Below are positions 14,482-22,269 of a stretch of 64,000 bases of DNA, one piece after another. This stretch comes from a virus. The stretch lies in IMG/VR virus record IMGVR_UViG_3300044623_001154, positions 1 through 64,000 of that record; one strand, given 5' to 3'. The notes beneath the pieces are model-generated. The model was not told the origin of the DNA. It was given only the letters and a program-made list of their open reading frames with translations, and did not search any database. The translations under genes and the position numbers were made by a program. Each line of letters starts with the position of its first letter. Position 1 is the first letter of the stretch.

Positions 14482-15210
14482 ATGAAAAAAGTAATAAGAT
14501 TAACAGAATCCGATTTGATGAGGATTGTTAAAAGAGTGATTAAAGAGAGTGATGGGGAAGATAATTTTGAAACGTTAATCAATTTAGGGTTTGATAATAT
14601 GTTTGCGTTTTATTTGACGATGGTTGAAGGTAACGGTACTTGGACAGAACTCTTCAATACGTATAATAAAGAAATATCGGAATTATTTTTTTATAATGAT
14701 TATTGGAGATTTATACATTTTGTTTTAGCTTCTAAGGAATATAGTTCATACACACTTAACCTTAAACAACCTGAACTACCAAAGTTAAGTGTCGATGATT
14801 TAGATAATTTCACTGACGCTGATTGGGACGAATTTAATAAAAAAAGTGATGAATATCATAAACCAAAACGAAAATCATATATGATGGATTTTTATCCTAA
14901 TTGGGATGGGACTCATTCACAAATGATAGATATCTTAATTAACTACTTTTTTGATGGTGATAAGAAGGAATGGATAAATGAATATGGTTCTTATTTAATT
15001 AATCATCGAATAATTGATGATGTTCACGGTGACACCCCAATGATATATGAGTATCATATTTATCTTGCATTACGTCAATATAGAGGTGATTTTTATAAAA
15101 TGGAAGATGAAATTGAAGAGAATTTCGGTAAATCTTTAGACGATATTCTTTATGAGTATCAGCCATTTAATGTTGATAACATTAATGACTTATATAATTT
15201 ATTAAAATAA
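14482..15210 (+). CDS. Leader-peptide protein, MKKVIRLTESDL class (242 aa)
   Basis: Class-B leader ending VIKES, DNA almost identical to the 10552 leader. The large mature part is acidic and aromatic (FETLINLGFDNMFAFYLTMVEG, YKEEFY-type helices; DFYPNWDGTHSQMIDILINYFFDGD). The similar LSDLFKIYGE and ILTDYFCQGDEDKA of the 18507 protein show that the two are paralogues. Function unknown. Confidence 0.87.
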   Translation: MKKVIRLTESDLMRIVKRVIKESDGEDNFETLINLGFDNMFAFYLTMVEGNGTWTELFNTYNKEISELFFYNDYWRFIHFVLASKEYSSYTLNLKQPELPKLSVDDLDNFTDADWDEFNKKSDEYHKPKRKSYMMDFYPNWDGTHSQMIDILINYFFDGDKKEWINEYGSYLINHRIIDDVHGDTPMIYEYHIYLALRQYRGDFYKMEDEIEENFGKSLDDILYEYQPFNVDNINDLYNLLK

Positions 15211-15213
15211 TTT

Positions 15214-15240
15214 AAACCCTCTTAAACGGAGGGTTTATTT
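15214..15240 (+). terminator. Rho-independent terminator
   Basis: AAACCCTC / GAGGGTTT stem with a T-rich tail. Confidence 0.8.
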
Positions 15241-15249
15241 ATTTAGATA

Positions 15250-15256
15250 TATTTAT
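15250..15256 (+). promoter_or_regulatory. TATTTAT promoter box (14-nt spacing)
   Basis: 14 nt before the ATG at 15271. Confidence 0.6.
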
Positions 15257-15270
15257 AATTAAAAGTATAT

Positions 15271-15654
15271 ATGAAAAAGGTTATAAGATTAACAGAATCT
15301 CAACTTATTAAAACTTTAAAAAAAATCATAAAAGAATCTGAGTTAAATGAGCTTGGTCAAGGTGATTTTTCGGATATTGAAGAAATTGATTGTGTTGACC
15401 CAATTGGTAAATTACACGTGGGGATTACGACTATGTCAAAAAGGAGTAATTATCGTAGTGGATTTGATTTTATCGTTGTTTATTATAACAACAAAAAGAC
15501 AAATGAAAAAATTGTATATGGTTTCGGACCAGAAGTAACAGATGATATGTTTGATAAAAAAGATTATGAGGGTACCCCTATAATTTGTCGTATAGCTGAA
15601 AGAACGTTGATGGATTTTTCTGAACAATATAATGAAAAAGAAGTAAACTTTTAG
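15271..15654 (+). CDS. Leader-peptide protein (127 aa)
   Basis: Class-B variant MKKVIRLTESQLIKTLKKII ending KES. The mature part begins ELNELGQGDFSDIEEIDCVDP and has strands KLHVGITTMSK and FDFIVVYYNN. Unrecognised. Monocistronic between a TATTTAT box and a terminator. Confidence 0.85.
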   Translation: MKKVIRLTESQLIKTLKKIIKESELNELGQGDFSDIEEIDCVDPIGKLHVGITTMSKRSNYRSGFDFIVVYYNNKKTNEKIVYGFGPEVTDDMFDKKDYEGTPIICRIAERTLMDFSEQYNEKEVNF

Positions 15655-15676
15655 AATTAATAAGTTTTATTAACGC

Positions 15677-15701
15677 CCACCTCATCAGGTGGTTTTTTTT
15701 T
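15677..15701 (+). terminator. Rho-independent terminator
   Basis: CCACCT / AGGTGG stem, nine T. Confidence 0.85.
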
Positions 15702-15729
15702 GTAAATTTGTTTCATTAAATCATGTGTA

Positions 15730-16041
15730 ATGGAAAAGATTGTTAATAAGTTTTTGGATGGTTACGTTGGGGATAAGGTAGACTGTCGATTAGTTCATAC
15801 ATCTAAAGCGTTTTGGTATAAGTTAAAAGGTAAATCAGGTGTTGGTTTTTACACTATTCGTGTTAGTAAGAAACATGGGGGTTATATTGTGTTTAAGGAC
15901 CAGAATTTATGTAACATGGTTGCTAGTATATTTGACATTTCAACTGAAGATTCGGGTAATTTAATCAGTAAATGGTTTCAGGAAACTTTTAATATTGTTA
16001 AGTTTTCCGATTTATCTCAATTTATGGATAAAAAAGGGTAG
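15730..16041 (+). CDS. Hypothetical protein with C-terminal W-F module (103 aa)
   Basis: No MKxIITE leader. Layout: helical start (EKIVNKFLDGYVGDK), beta domain (FWYKLKGKSGVGFYTIRVSKKHGGYIVF), then ISKWFQETFNIVKFSD, a clear member of the shared C-terminal module. A TAAATTTG box (about 15703-15710) suggests a host-type promoter, unlike the leader genes. Confidence 0.83.
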   Translation: MEKIVNKFLDGYVGDKVDCRLVHTSKAFWYKLKGKSGVGFYTIRVSKKHGGYIVFKDQNLCNMVASIFDISTEDSGNLISKWFQETFNIVKFSDLSQFMDKKG

Positions 16042-16068
16042 TATCTTTTAATTTCTCCCACCTCGTTA

Positions 16069-16075
16069 TATTTAT
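16069..16075 (+). promoter_or_regulatory. TATTTAT promoter box (4-nt spacing)
   Basis: Four bases before the ATG at 16080. Heads the operon 16080-18938. Confidence 0.65.
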
Positions 16076-16079
16076 TGTT

Positions 16080-16535
16080 ATGAAATTAATACTGACAGAA
16101 TCACAATATCGTGGGATGTTAAAACAGATTAAGGATTATGAGGAAAAATTGTCCTTCATGAAACAGAATTTGTCAACATCTGTTAAAGCTGATATTTTCA
16201 ATCATTTATTTGACAAATATACAGGTGAAAAAAGCATATACGGAATTAATCCTGAAGAATCGTTTCAAATTGAGTTAGATGGTTTAAGAAATGTGTTGGG
16301 AGGTCGACCTAGGATATTAGTATGGGTTGACGTTATTAACGGTTATGTGAGAGCTATGATAACAATTGGGGGTATTCGTGGTGGTGGTGATGACAAGATG
16401 ACAACAATTAAATGGTTGTTTGAGGATGAAAATGGTGAGGAAACCTTTTATTCAAAACTTGATAAGGGGATTCAAACTAGAATGAGCCAAAAGTATCAGG
16501 ATAAAATGATTGAGAAGTACAATAGTAGACAATGA
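16080..16535 (+). CDS. Leader-peptide protein (151 aa)
   Basis: Leader MKLILTESQYRGMLKQIKD. The mature part has a helical start (SVKADIFNHLFDKYTGEKS), a beta core (RILVWVDVINGYVRAMITIGGIRGGGDD) and a basic helical end. Unrecognised. First gene of an operon of six leader proteins with ATGA or near-zero spacing. Confidence 0.85.
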   Translation: MKLILTESQYRGMLKQIKDYEEKLSFMKQNLSTSVKADIFNHLFDKYTGEKSIYGINPEESFQIELDGLRNVLGGRPRILVWVDVINGYVRAMITIGGIRGGGDDKMTTIKWLFEDENGEETFYSKLDKGIQTRMSQKYQDKMIEKYNSRQ

Positions 16536-17305
16536 AAGTCGTAATAACTAAAAAACAATATAAGGACGCTGCGTATAAATTCCTGACAACATTTTTGGGT
16601 GAGTTAAGATATGATGAAAATGAATATTCTACATCCGTTTATGGTAAGAATGATTCAATTGATGATAATGCTCCTATGACAATATGGAGGGGACCTCAAA
16701 GGGGTAAAGGATGTAAAAAAGATTTAACCTTGTATTACGATTTTTCACATCAATTGGACCTATTTTTTCCGTTAACAAGGAAAAAGATTTTCTCGGATGT
16801 TTTGGTTAAATATGTTTACGATAAGACAGGTATTAAATGTGACTGTGTTGATTATAGTTATGATTTTGACCTTAGTGGTGAAAAAAGTCAACAATATAGG
16901 TATAATGTTAAGAAAAAAAAGAAAACTACAATTCGTGAAAACTTTTTAACTGAAGCCAATCTTAAAAATTTATTGATTAATAAATTGGGTGTTGATTTAA
17001 CAGGTAAAATTCATATGGTAACTAATTCATACGAATTACCATTTGAATTTAATGAACGTATAATTACCCCACAAACACTTCGATTATATCTGAATAAATA
17101 TGGTCCTATGTATGTTATTGAGATTGGTAGTCAAATATATTTATATCAATATCAACAATTAACAAATGAAGTTCGTAAGATGATTGTTGATACAAACGAT
17201 AGAACATATTCTGAGGACCAAATATTAAATAAACTAGGTATTCCCCCAATGGGTCTAACACTTGATGATATTGTGGATACATTTGTTGAAGAAGGGGAGG
17301 AATAA
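16532..17305 (+). CDS. Fusion of two leader-type proteins (257 aa)
   Basis: Residues 1-125 start with a leader variant (MKVVITKKQYKDAAYKFLT) and carry a Tyr/Asp-rich domain. Residues from about 140 (RENFLTEANLKNLLINKLG) repeat a full leader-plus-body of the YGPMY family, matching the 13833 and 17307 proteins to the end (LGIPPMGLTLDDIVDTF). A second leader in the middle, with LTE kept, suggests gene fusion with loss of a stop and ATG; a protease recognising it could release two products. Confidence 0.88.
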   Translation: MKVVITKKQYKDAAYKFLTTFLGELRYDENEYSTSVYGKNDSIDDNAPMTIWRGPQRGKGCKKDLTLYYDFSHQLDLFFPLTRKKIFSDVLVKYVYDKTGIKCDCVDYSYDFDLSGEKSQQYRYNVKKKKKTTIRENFLTEANLKNLLINKLGVDLTGKIHMVTNSYELPFEFNERIITPQTLRLYLNKYGPMYVIEIGSQIYLYQYQQLTNEVRKMIVDTNDRTYSEDQILNKLGIPPMGLTLDDIVDTFVEEGEE

Positions 17306-17306
17306 T

Positions 17307-17678
17307 ATGAAAGTAATAATAACTGAAGCTAGTCTTAAAAATTTATTGGTTAATAAATTGGGTATTGATTTAACGGGTCAGGTTGAAACTATTAAATATG
17401 TTCATCAGTTACCTAAAAAGTATTTTGACTTTATTGGTCCAAAGAAGATTAATGATTGGTTGAATATGTATGGTCCGATGTATCTATTTAGATTACCATA
17501 TAGAAATTTTTTATATCAGAGTCAATCAAACACTTGGACGGAAAGTCATTCAGGTTTACTATTAAGTTATAATGGTAAAACATATACTGATGCTGAATTC
17601 TTGGAACTCTTAGGTATTCCCCCAATGGGAATAACTATTCAAGATATCATTGATACATTTGTTAAAGAAGAAGATTGA
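17307..17678 (+). CDS. Leader-peptide protein, YGPMY family (123 aa)
   Basis: Leader MKVIITEASLKNLLVNKLG runs directly into the family core (GIDLTGQVETI, MYGPMYLFRLP, LGIPPMGITIQDIIDTF). Most similar to the C-terminal half of the upstream fusion, so a tandem duplicate. ATG 17307 is chosen at the leader, one base after the previous stop. Confidence 0.87.
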   Translation: MKVIITEASLKNLLVNKLGIDLTGQVETIKYVHQLPKKYFDFIGPKKINDWLNMYGPMYLFRLPYRNFLYQSQSNTWTESHSGLLLSYNGKTYTDAEFLELLGIPPMGITIQDIIDTFVKEED

Positions 17679-17679
17679 T

Positions 17680-18042
17680 ATGAAAGTAATAATAAGTGAA
17701 TCCAAATATGAGGAAGGTATTTTAAATTATTTAAAAGCCAATTATTACCCTGATTATAATTGGGGTCCCGAACTACATAGTTTTTATAAAGAAGAGGTGG
17801 CGAAATATGGTGGTATTGATTTTTATATTAATGACCAGGTTGGTTATGAATATAGACGTGGATTAAATGTCAGTGTTTTACATCTTTATTTTAGAGTAAC
17901 TCAACCCCTGTATAACTTGTTTGGTTTTAAATGGGTTCCAATATTTAAAACGTGGTTTGAAGAGAACACTGGTCTTAAAGTTAATGAGGTAAGTTTTGTT
18001 GATAATGAAGATTATTCTTCGATGAAAAATATTGAATTTTAA
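17680..18042 (+). CDS. Leader-peptide protein with W-F module (120 aa)
   Basis: Leader MKVIISESKYEEGILNYLK. The central beta part (GGIDFYINDQVGYEYRRGLNVSVLHLYFRV) leads to WVPIFKTWFEENTGLKVNEVSFV, a strong match to the shared C-terminal module. Function unknown; one base after the previous stop. Confidence 0.87.
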   Translation: MKVIISESKYEEGILNYLKANYYPDYNWGPELHSFYKEEVAKYGGIDFYINDQVGYEYRRGLNVSVLHLYFRVTQPLYNLFGFKWVPIFKTWFEENTGLKVNEVSFVDNEDYSSMKNIEF

Positions 18043-18045
18043 AAT

Positions 18046-18510
18046 ATGAAAATAATAATAACTGAAAATCAGTATAATTTATTAACTGAAATGGAAGACG
18101 ACTTAATATCGTATGAGAGTGATTTTGAATCGGGTATTAATATTTTAGTTATCTTTGAAAGCAATCCAAATTACTCAAACTTAGTAGATTTTTTTGAAGA
18201 GTATGGTTATGGGTTTTATTTCCCTGAACAAAATTTAATAATAATTGATGGTGAAATTTTCTTAGGTGATGACGGTTTAACTATGAAAGACCTTAAATTT
18301 ATTGAAGCTCACGAAATTGCTCATTTAATATTAAAACATAACGGACCTCGGTCTGAAAAAGATGAGATAGAGGCCGACCTTGGTGCTTACATCCTTTTAA
18401 AACAACACAACATGTCAACAGATAGGTTGGTCGATGAGTTTTACAACCGACACGGTGTTGAGTTTGATGAAGAACTAATAAATAAAGTTTCGAAAAATTT
18501 TAAAAAATGA
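18046..18510 (+). CDS. Leader-tagged zinc metallopeptidase, ImmA/IrrE-like
   Basis: Leader MKIIITENQYNLLTEMEDD, then an acidic domain and the peptidase core: EAHEIAHLILKHNG (HExxH) followed by DEIEADLGAYILL, whose Glu is a probable third zinc ligand, as in the M78/ImmA-IrrE family. A protease carrying the putative packaging leader could be injected to cut a host regulator or defence protein; that is inference. The usual DNA-binding partner domain is absent. Confidence 0.85.
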   Translation: MKIIITENQYNLLTEMEDDLISYESDFESGINILVIFESNPNYSNLVDFFEEYGYGFYFPEQNLIIIDGEIFLGDDGLTMKDLKFIEAHEIAHLILKHNGPRSEKDEIEADLGAYILLKQHNMSTDRLVDEFYNRHGVEFDEELINKVSKNFKK

Positions 18511-18938
18511 AAAAAGTTATAAGATTAACAGAATCTGATTTGATGAGGATTGTTAAAAGAGTGATTAACGAGAGTGAAAGTCATGAGAAAGAATTCAATG
18601 ATAGGTTAGATAACAATGAGGACCCAATGATTGCGTATTATAAATCTCAATTGATTAATGGTACAAAATTATCTGATTTATTTAAAATATATGGTGAAGT
18701 ATTAGCTTTTGATTTATTTGGTGGTAACATAACTAAATTTTTAGATGAAGTTCAGGAAATAAATAATAATTCTAGTGAATATCCCCAAGAAGATTGGAAA
18801 GAGGAAAAGCTTATTCCGATTTTAACCGATTATTTTTGTCAAGGGGATGAAGATAAGGCATATAATGAGGTTAGAAAATGGTGGAAAAATATTACGTTTG
18901 AGGATGATGACTTAGATAATTTGGAGGCTATGAGATAA
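18507..18938 (+). CDS. Leader-peptide protein, MKKVIRLTESDL class (143 aa)
   Basis: Class-B leader ending VINES. The body (NDRLDNNEDPMIAYYKSQLINGTKLSDLFKIYGEVLAFDLF) aligns with part of the 14482 protein, including ILTDYFCQGDEDKA against ILINYFFDGDKKEW. Last gene of its operon; a terminator follows. Confidence 0.86.
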   Translation: MKKVIRLTESDLMRIVKRVINESESHEKEFNDRLDNNEDPMIAYYKSQLINGTKLSDLFKIYGEVLAFDLFGGNITKFLDEVQEINNNSSEYPQEDWKEEKLIPILTDYFCQGDEDKAYNEVRKWWKNITFEDDDLDNLEAMR

Positions 18939-18963
18939 CTCCACCTCATCAGGTGGGTTTTTT
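18938..18963 (+). terminator. Rho-independent terminator
   Basis: CCACCT / AGGTGG stem with T run, starting at the stop codon. Confidence 0.85.
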
Positions 18964-18975
18964 GTTATGTGAGGA

Positions 18976-18982
18976 TATTTAT
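18976..18982 (+). promoter_or_regulatory. TATTTAT promoter box (16-nt spacing)
   Basis: 16 nt before the ATG at 18999. Confidence 0.6.
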
Positions 18983-18998
18983 TATTAAAATTATAAGA

Positions 18999-20153
18999 AT
19001 GAAACATTTATTAAATAATTTAAGCGAAGAAGAAAAGAATAGTATTCGTGGACAACATACAGGAGGTATGCTAGTGAATAATTCGAGATTTAACTCTTTA
19101 TTGGAAAATAAATTGGGTAACTCTAAACCATTGGTTGAACAATTTGACGATGAGGATGATAGTCGTATTAAAAATAAATTAAAACACCCTGGTTCTGAAA
19201 TTATGATGGTTGGTCATGATTATACTTTAATTAAAGTTGAAGGTACGGGAGAAGAACAAAGAAAAGCGGTTGAGTGGTTTGGTGGTTATTATAAATGGAC
19301 TGAGGGGGAATCACATTGGGAAGAATCAATACCAAATGAAAAATTTGGTCTTAGACTTTTAGTTAACGGACCGATATTTTTTATATTTCCAAATGATGAT
19401 AATGGGGATGTTGGTTTAGTGACAGGGTTACCTAGTGAAAGATACCTAATTCAGTTTGAACACAGAAGATTTGTTGATAGATTGGACAAAAAGTTTGACG
19501 TTGTTAGAAGATTTAATGGTGATTTCGCTGAGTTCAAAGATATTCTTAAAGAATATTTATATCCATCAGAACCAACATTAGATAATGAACTTAATGATGA
19601 AGAACTTGATGAGGACACATCTTGGATGAATGATTTAGAAGAAGGAAAGAATAGTATTCGTGGACAACATACAGGTGGTATGCAAGTGAATAATTCAAGA
19701 TTTAACACATTATTGGAAAATAAATTGGGTAACTCTAAACCATTGGTTGAACAATTGGACGATGAGGATGATTATGAATTAGAGGATGAAAACGAACCAT
19801 ATATTGATTTAACAGATGATGAGGATGATGATATTCACCAAATACACCGTAAAATGAGTTCTGATGATGAAGAACTTTATCGTGGTGCCCCTGAAAGACT
19901 TGTTAAACATATGGATAGTGGTAAAATTTCTGGTACACATAAACACGGTGTTGGTTATACCCCTAACGAGTTTGGAAAAAGTTTAGGACATTCAAGTCAC
20001 CCTACTTCAATTCCTAATTATACCAAAATGGAGGATTTAGATGATATAAACGGTATGTTAAGAATGTCAAATCCTAATAAAGGTAGAAGATATAGAGATT
20101 TAGAAGAAGACACATCTTGGATGAATGATTTAGAAGAAGGAAACGATTGGTAA
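18999..20153 (+). CDS. Protein with two copies of a long leader (384 aa)
   Basis: Class-D leader (MKHLLNNLSEEEKNSIRGQH, then a GG-containing stretch and SKPLVEQ, about 49 residues) is repeated at about residue 215 (EEGKNSIRGQHTGGMQVNNS...SKPLVEQ). The phrase DTSWMNDLEEG also occurs twice, once at the very C-terminus. Between the copies lies a beta domain (EIMMVGHDYTLIKVEGTGEE..., KFGLRLLVNGPIFFIFPND); after the second, an acidic and His-rich region. An internal duplication or fusion of leader genes. Function unknown. Confidence 0.87.
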   Translation: MKHLLNNLSEEEKNSIRGQHTGGMLVNNSRFNSLLENKLGNSKPLVEQFDDEDDSRIKNKLKHPGSEIMMVGHDYTLIKVEGTGEEQRKAVEWFGGYYKWTEGESHWEESIPNEKFGLRLLVNGPIFFIFPNDDNGDVGLVTGLPSERYLIQFEHRRFVDRLDKKFDVVRRFNGDFAEFKDILKEYLYPSEPTLDNELNDEELDEDTSWMNDLEEGKNSIRGQHTGGMQVNNSRFNTLLENKLGNSKPLVEQLDDEDDYELEDENEPYIDLTDDEDDDIHQIHRKMSSDDEELYRGAPERLVKHMDSGKISGTHKHGVGYTPNEFGKSLGHSSHPTSIPNYTKMEDLDDINGMLRMSNPNKGRRYRDLEEDTSWMNDLEEGNDW

Positions 20154-20170
20154 AAATTAAACTATTATAA

Positions 20171-20196
20171 GCCCCACCATTGAGTGGGGTTTTTTG
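20171..20196 (+). terminator. Rho-independent terminator
   Basis: CCCCAC / GTGGGG stem, six T. Confidence 0.85.
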
Positions 20197-20206
20197 TTTT
20201 ATATTG

Positions 20207-20213
20207 TATTTAT
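20207..20213 (+). promoter_or_regulatory. TATTTAT promoter box (4-nt spacing)
   Basis: Four bases before the ATG at 20218. Confidence 0.65.
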
Positions 20214-20217
20214 AAAT

Positions 20218-20586
20218 ATGAAAATTATAATAACTGAAAATAAACTAAATGAGTTTATAAATAAATTCATTGGTGATTATGTTAAAGATTATAACAGATA
20301 CAAAAATGGTTCTTTTCTTCTTTATGAAGAACCATGGGATGATGATGATTATGCCAATTATGATAGTGTTGTGTTAGAACATGATTCAGAAGATGGTAGA
20401 TTACTTATTAGATATAGTTTGGTAAAAACAATTTCGGACATGTTTGGTTTAAGTCTAACCGATGCTAGAGTTAGAATTAAGGATTGGTTTGAGAATGAAA
20501 ATGGATTGATAGTTAAATTTGTCGAATCAGATAAAATTGCTGGTAAACAATATTTTAATAACGAAGATGAAGATACTAATAACTGA
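20218..20586 (+). CDS. Leader-peptide protein with W-F module (122 aa)
   Basis: Leader MKIIITENKLNEFINKFIG. The acidic, aromatic middle (EEPWDDDDYANYDSVVLEH) precedes a helix and RIKDWFENENGLIVKFVES, the shared C-terminal module. Overlaps the next gene by 20 bp. Function unknown. Confidence 0.86.
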   Translation: MKIIITENKLNEFINKFIGDYVKDYNRYKNGSFLLYEEPWDDDDYANYDSVVLEHDSEDGRLLIRYSLVKTISDMFGLSLTDARVRIKDWFENENGLIVKFVESDKIAGKQYFNNEDEDTNN

Positions 20587-20965
20587 AAATAAATTACAAT
20601 CATTATTCAATGGGATGGTTTCCGAATATGATAAGTTAATCGAGTCGGAACGTGATTATGATTATTATGACGAGAGCAAAAGTCGTTATATTGATTACAC
20701 ACCGTTTAATTTTTATATGGATGATGAAGATTGGGAGAATGATGAATGGATTATGCAATATGCTGAAAAACCCCCATATAATAAACCTGTTGAGGGATTT
20801 GAAACACCATTATTAATTTACTCAGAATGGTATTTTAAATCATTAACAACAATGTTTGTGGATAAGTTTGATGATTTATTAGCGGAATGGTTTACATTAA
20901 CATATGGATATCCTGTTAAAATGGTTAAAAGTTACAGAGATGTTAATGACTTTTTAGGTTATTAA
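20567..20965 (+). CDS. Leader-peptide protein with W-F module (132 aa)
   Basis: Leader MKILITENKLQSLFNGMVSE. Tyr/Asp-rich middle, then LLAEWFTLTYGYPVKMVKSY, the shared module. Closely parallel in layout to the gene it overlaps, so the pair probably arose by duplication. The ATG is at the leader; upstream in-frame starts lie inside the previous gene. Confidence 0.85.
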   Translation: MKILITENKLQSLFNGMVSEYDKLIESERDYDYYDESKSRYIDYTPFNFYMDDEDWENDEWIMQYAEKPPYNKPVEGFETPLLIYSEWYFKSLTTMFVDKFDDLLAEWFTLTYGYPVKMVKSYRDVNDFLGY

Positions 20966-20978
20966 AACACCATCTTAA

Positions 20979-20985
20979 TATTTAT
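20979..20985 (+). promoter_or_regulatory. TATTTAT promoter box (4-nt spacing)
   Basis: Four bases before the ATG at 20990. Confidence 0.65.
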
Positions 20986-20989
20986 ATTT

Positions 20990-21475
20990 ATGAAAATCAT
21001 TATTCGGAACGAGTTAGTTAACAATTTACGAGACCAAATTAAAACTTTAGGTGTTGGTGAGGTTGTTAAATTAGTTGGTGGTGTTGATACATTATTAAAA
21101 GTTACCTTTAATGGTGATTTAAATGAATTTTATAAAACTACTGGTTATGTCCCATATAAGTTTGATTCAACAGGTGAGAATATGTATATAGATGAAATGT
21201 TAATTCAAACACTTAATTTAGAAGATGTGTACTTAGGAAAAAAACTTGGTGATTTTAGATGGACTAGTAGTGGTATGGATTTTAAGGTTACCACGATAGT
21301 TTTTAAACCTTTTAAAAATCAATCGGGTCAAGAGTTACGGAGAGTTATTGGGAGAAGTGGTGATTCAGGGTTTGGTGATTCGTATATCTCAAAAAAAAAC
21401 ACAATCGGTAAACGAGGTAGAGCTCAGATATTCAAACAAATTATAGAGGAATATAAATTAAACAGTTATATATGA
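20990..21475 (+). CDS. GG-module protein with variant leader (161 aa)
   Basis: Starts MKIIIRNELVNNLRDQIKT, a leader that lacks the TE. Then LGVGEVVKLVGGVDTLLKV, the GG module. The body has YIDEMLIQTLNLEDVYLGKK and a basic C-terminus (RRVIGRSGDSGFGDSYISKKNTIGKRGR) that might bind nucleic acid. Function unknown. ATGA overlap with the next gene. Confidence 0.83.
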   Translation: MKIIIRNELVNNLRDQIKTLGVGEVVKLVGGVDTLLKVTFNGDLNEFYKTTGYVPYKFDSTGENMYIDEMLIQTLNLEDVYLGKKLGDFRWTSSGMDFKVTTIVFKPFKNQSGQELRRVIGRSGDSGFGDSYISKKNTIGKRGRAQIFKQIIEEYKLNSYI

Positions 21476-22269
21476 AAATTATTATTGGTGAAAATACTGA
21501 ATCTAAGTTATCAGGTTTGTTACAGACAAAGATTGGTGAAATATTAGATGGTATTAAAAAACGTTATCGTAAAGAGGAGATTGGTGCTAGTAATTGGTAT
21601 CTAAACACATTTTCAAGAATTGACAAAGTAGTTGTTAGAAACCTTAAAGTTAACCCCTATTTTAGTATTTATATTGATGTTTACAGTAATCATGGACACT
21701 TCGATGAAGATGATGCCCAATCGTTTGCGGTATATTTAAAAGAAGAATTAAGTTATATAGGTAATCCTTGGGTTGTTCCCATATTAATCAATAATAATTT
21801 GGAGGACGAAGATATGATTAGTGAAAATGAAAATGAAAATGAAAAACCAAAGTTAAACGACGTAATACAATCTATGATTGATGAATCAGGTTTGGTTAAT
21901 ACTATTAAATCTTCGGGTGGATATGATACATTTGTAACAATCATACCTGATTACTTCAAGTCAAAAACAAAGAAGATTAATTTAATCAATGATATAATTG
22001 TTTATGATGAAGAAGCTAATGGTAGAATTTATTTAGAAGATTTTATGAATCCAATAGTTATTCGGGAGGAAATTGTTGATGGGGGAACATTTCAACATGA
22101 GATTTCTTTTATTGAAAACGATATTGTCTGTGTCGCAGTGTGGGAATATGATGAAGATGGTGACCAGTTAGATGATATGGACGATACTTATGATATGTAT
22201 TTAGAAGAAATACAACCAAGACATTTAAACCAAATATTTGAAGGACTAATTAACGAATATTTAAGATGA
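21472..22269 (+). CDS. Leader-like protein with internal GG module (265 aa)
   Basis: Leader-like MKIIIGENTESKLSGLLQT (GE in place of TE). Residues 1-115 form one domain (FSIYIDVYSNHGHFDEDDAQSFAVYLKEEL). After an acidic ENENENEK linker comes a GG module (VIQSMIDESGLVNTIKSSGG-YDTF) and a second domain. Looks like a fusion of two formerly separate proteins. Function unknown. Confidence 0.85.
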   Translation: MKIIIGENTESKLSGLLQTKIGEILDGIKKRYRKEEIGASNWYLNTFSRIDKVVVRNLKVNPYFSIYIDVYSNHGHFDEDDAQSFAVYLKEELSYIGNPWVVPILINNNLEDEDMISENENENEKPKLNDVIQSMIDESGLVNTIKSSGGYDTFVTIIPDYFKSKTKKINLINDIIVYDEEANGRIYLEDFMNPIVIREEIVDGGTFQHEISFIENDIVCVAVWEYDEDGDQLDDMDDTYDMYLEEIQPRHLNQIFEGLINEYLR

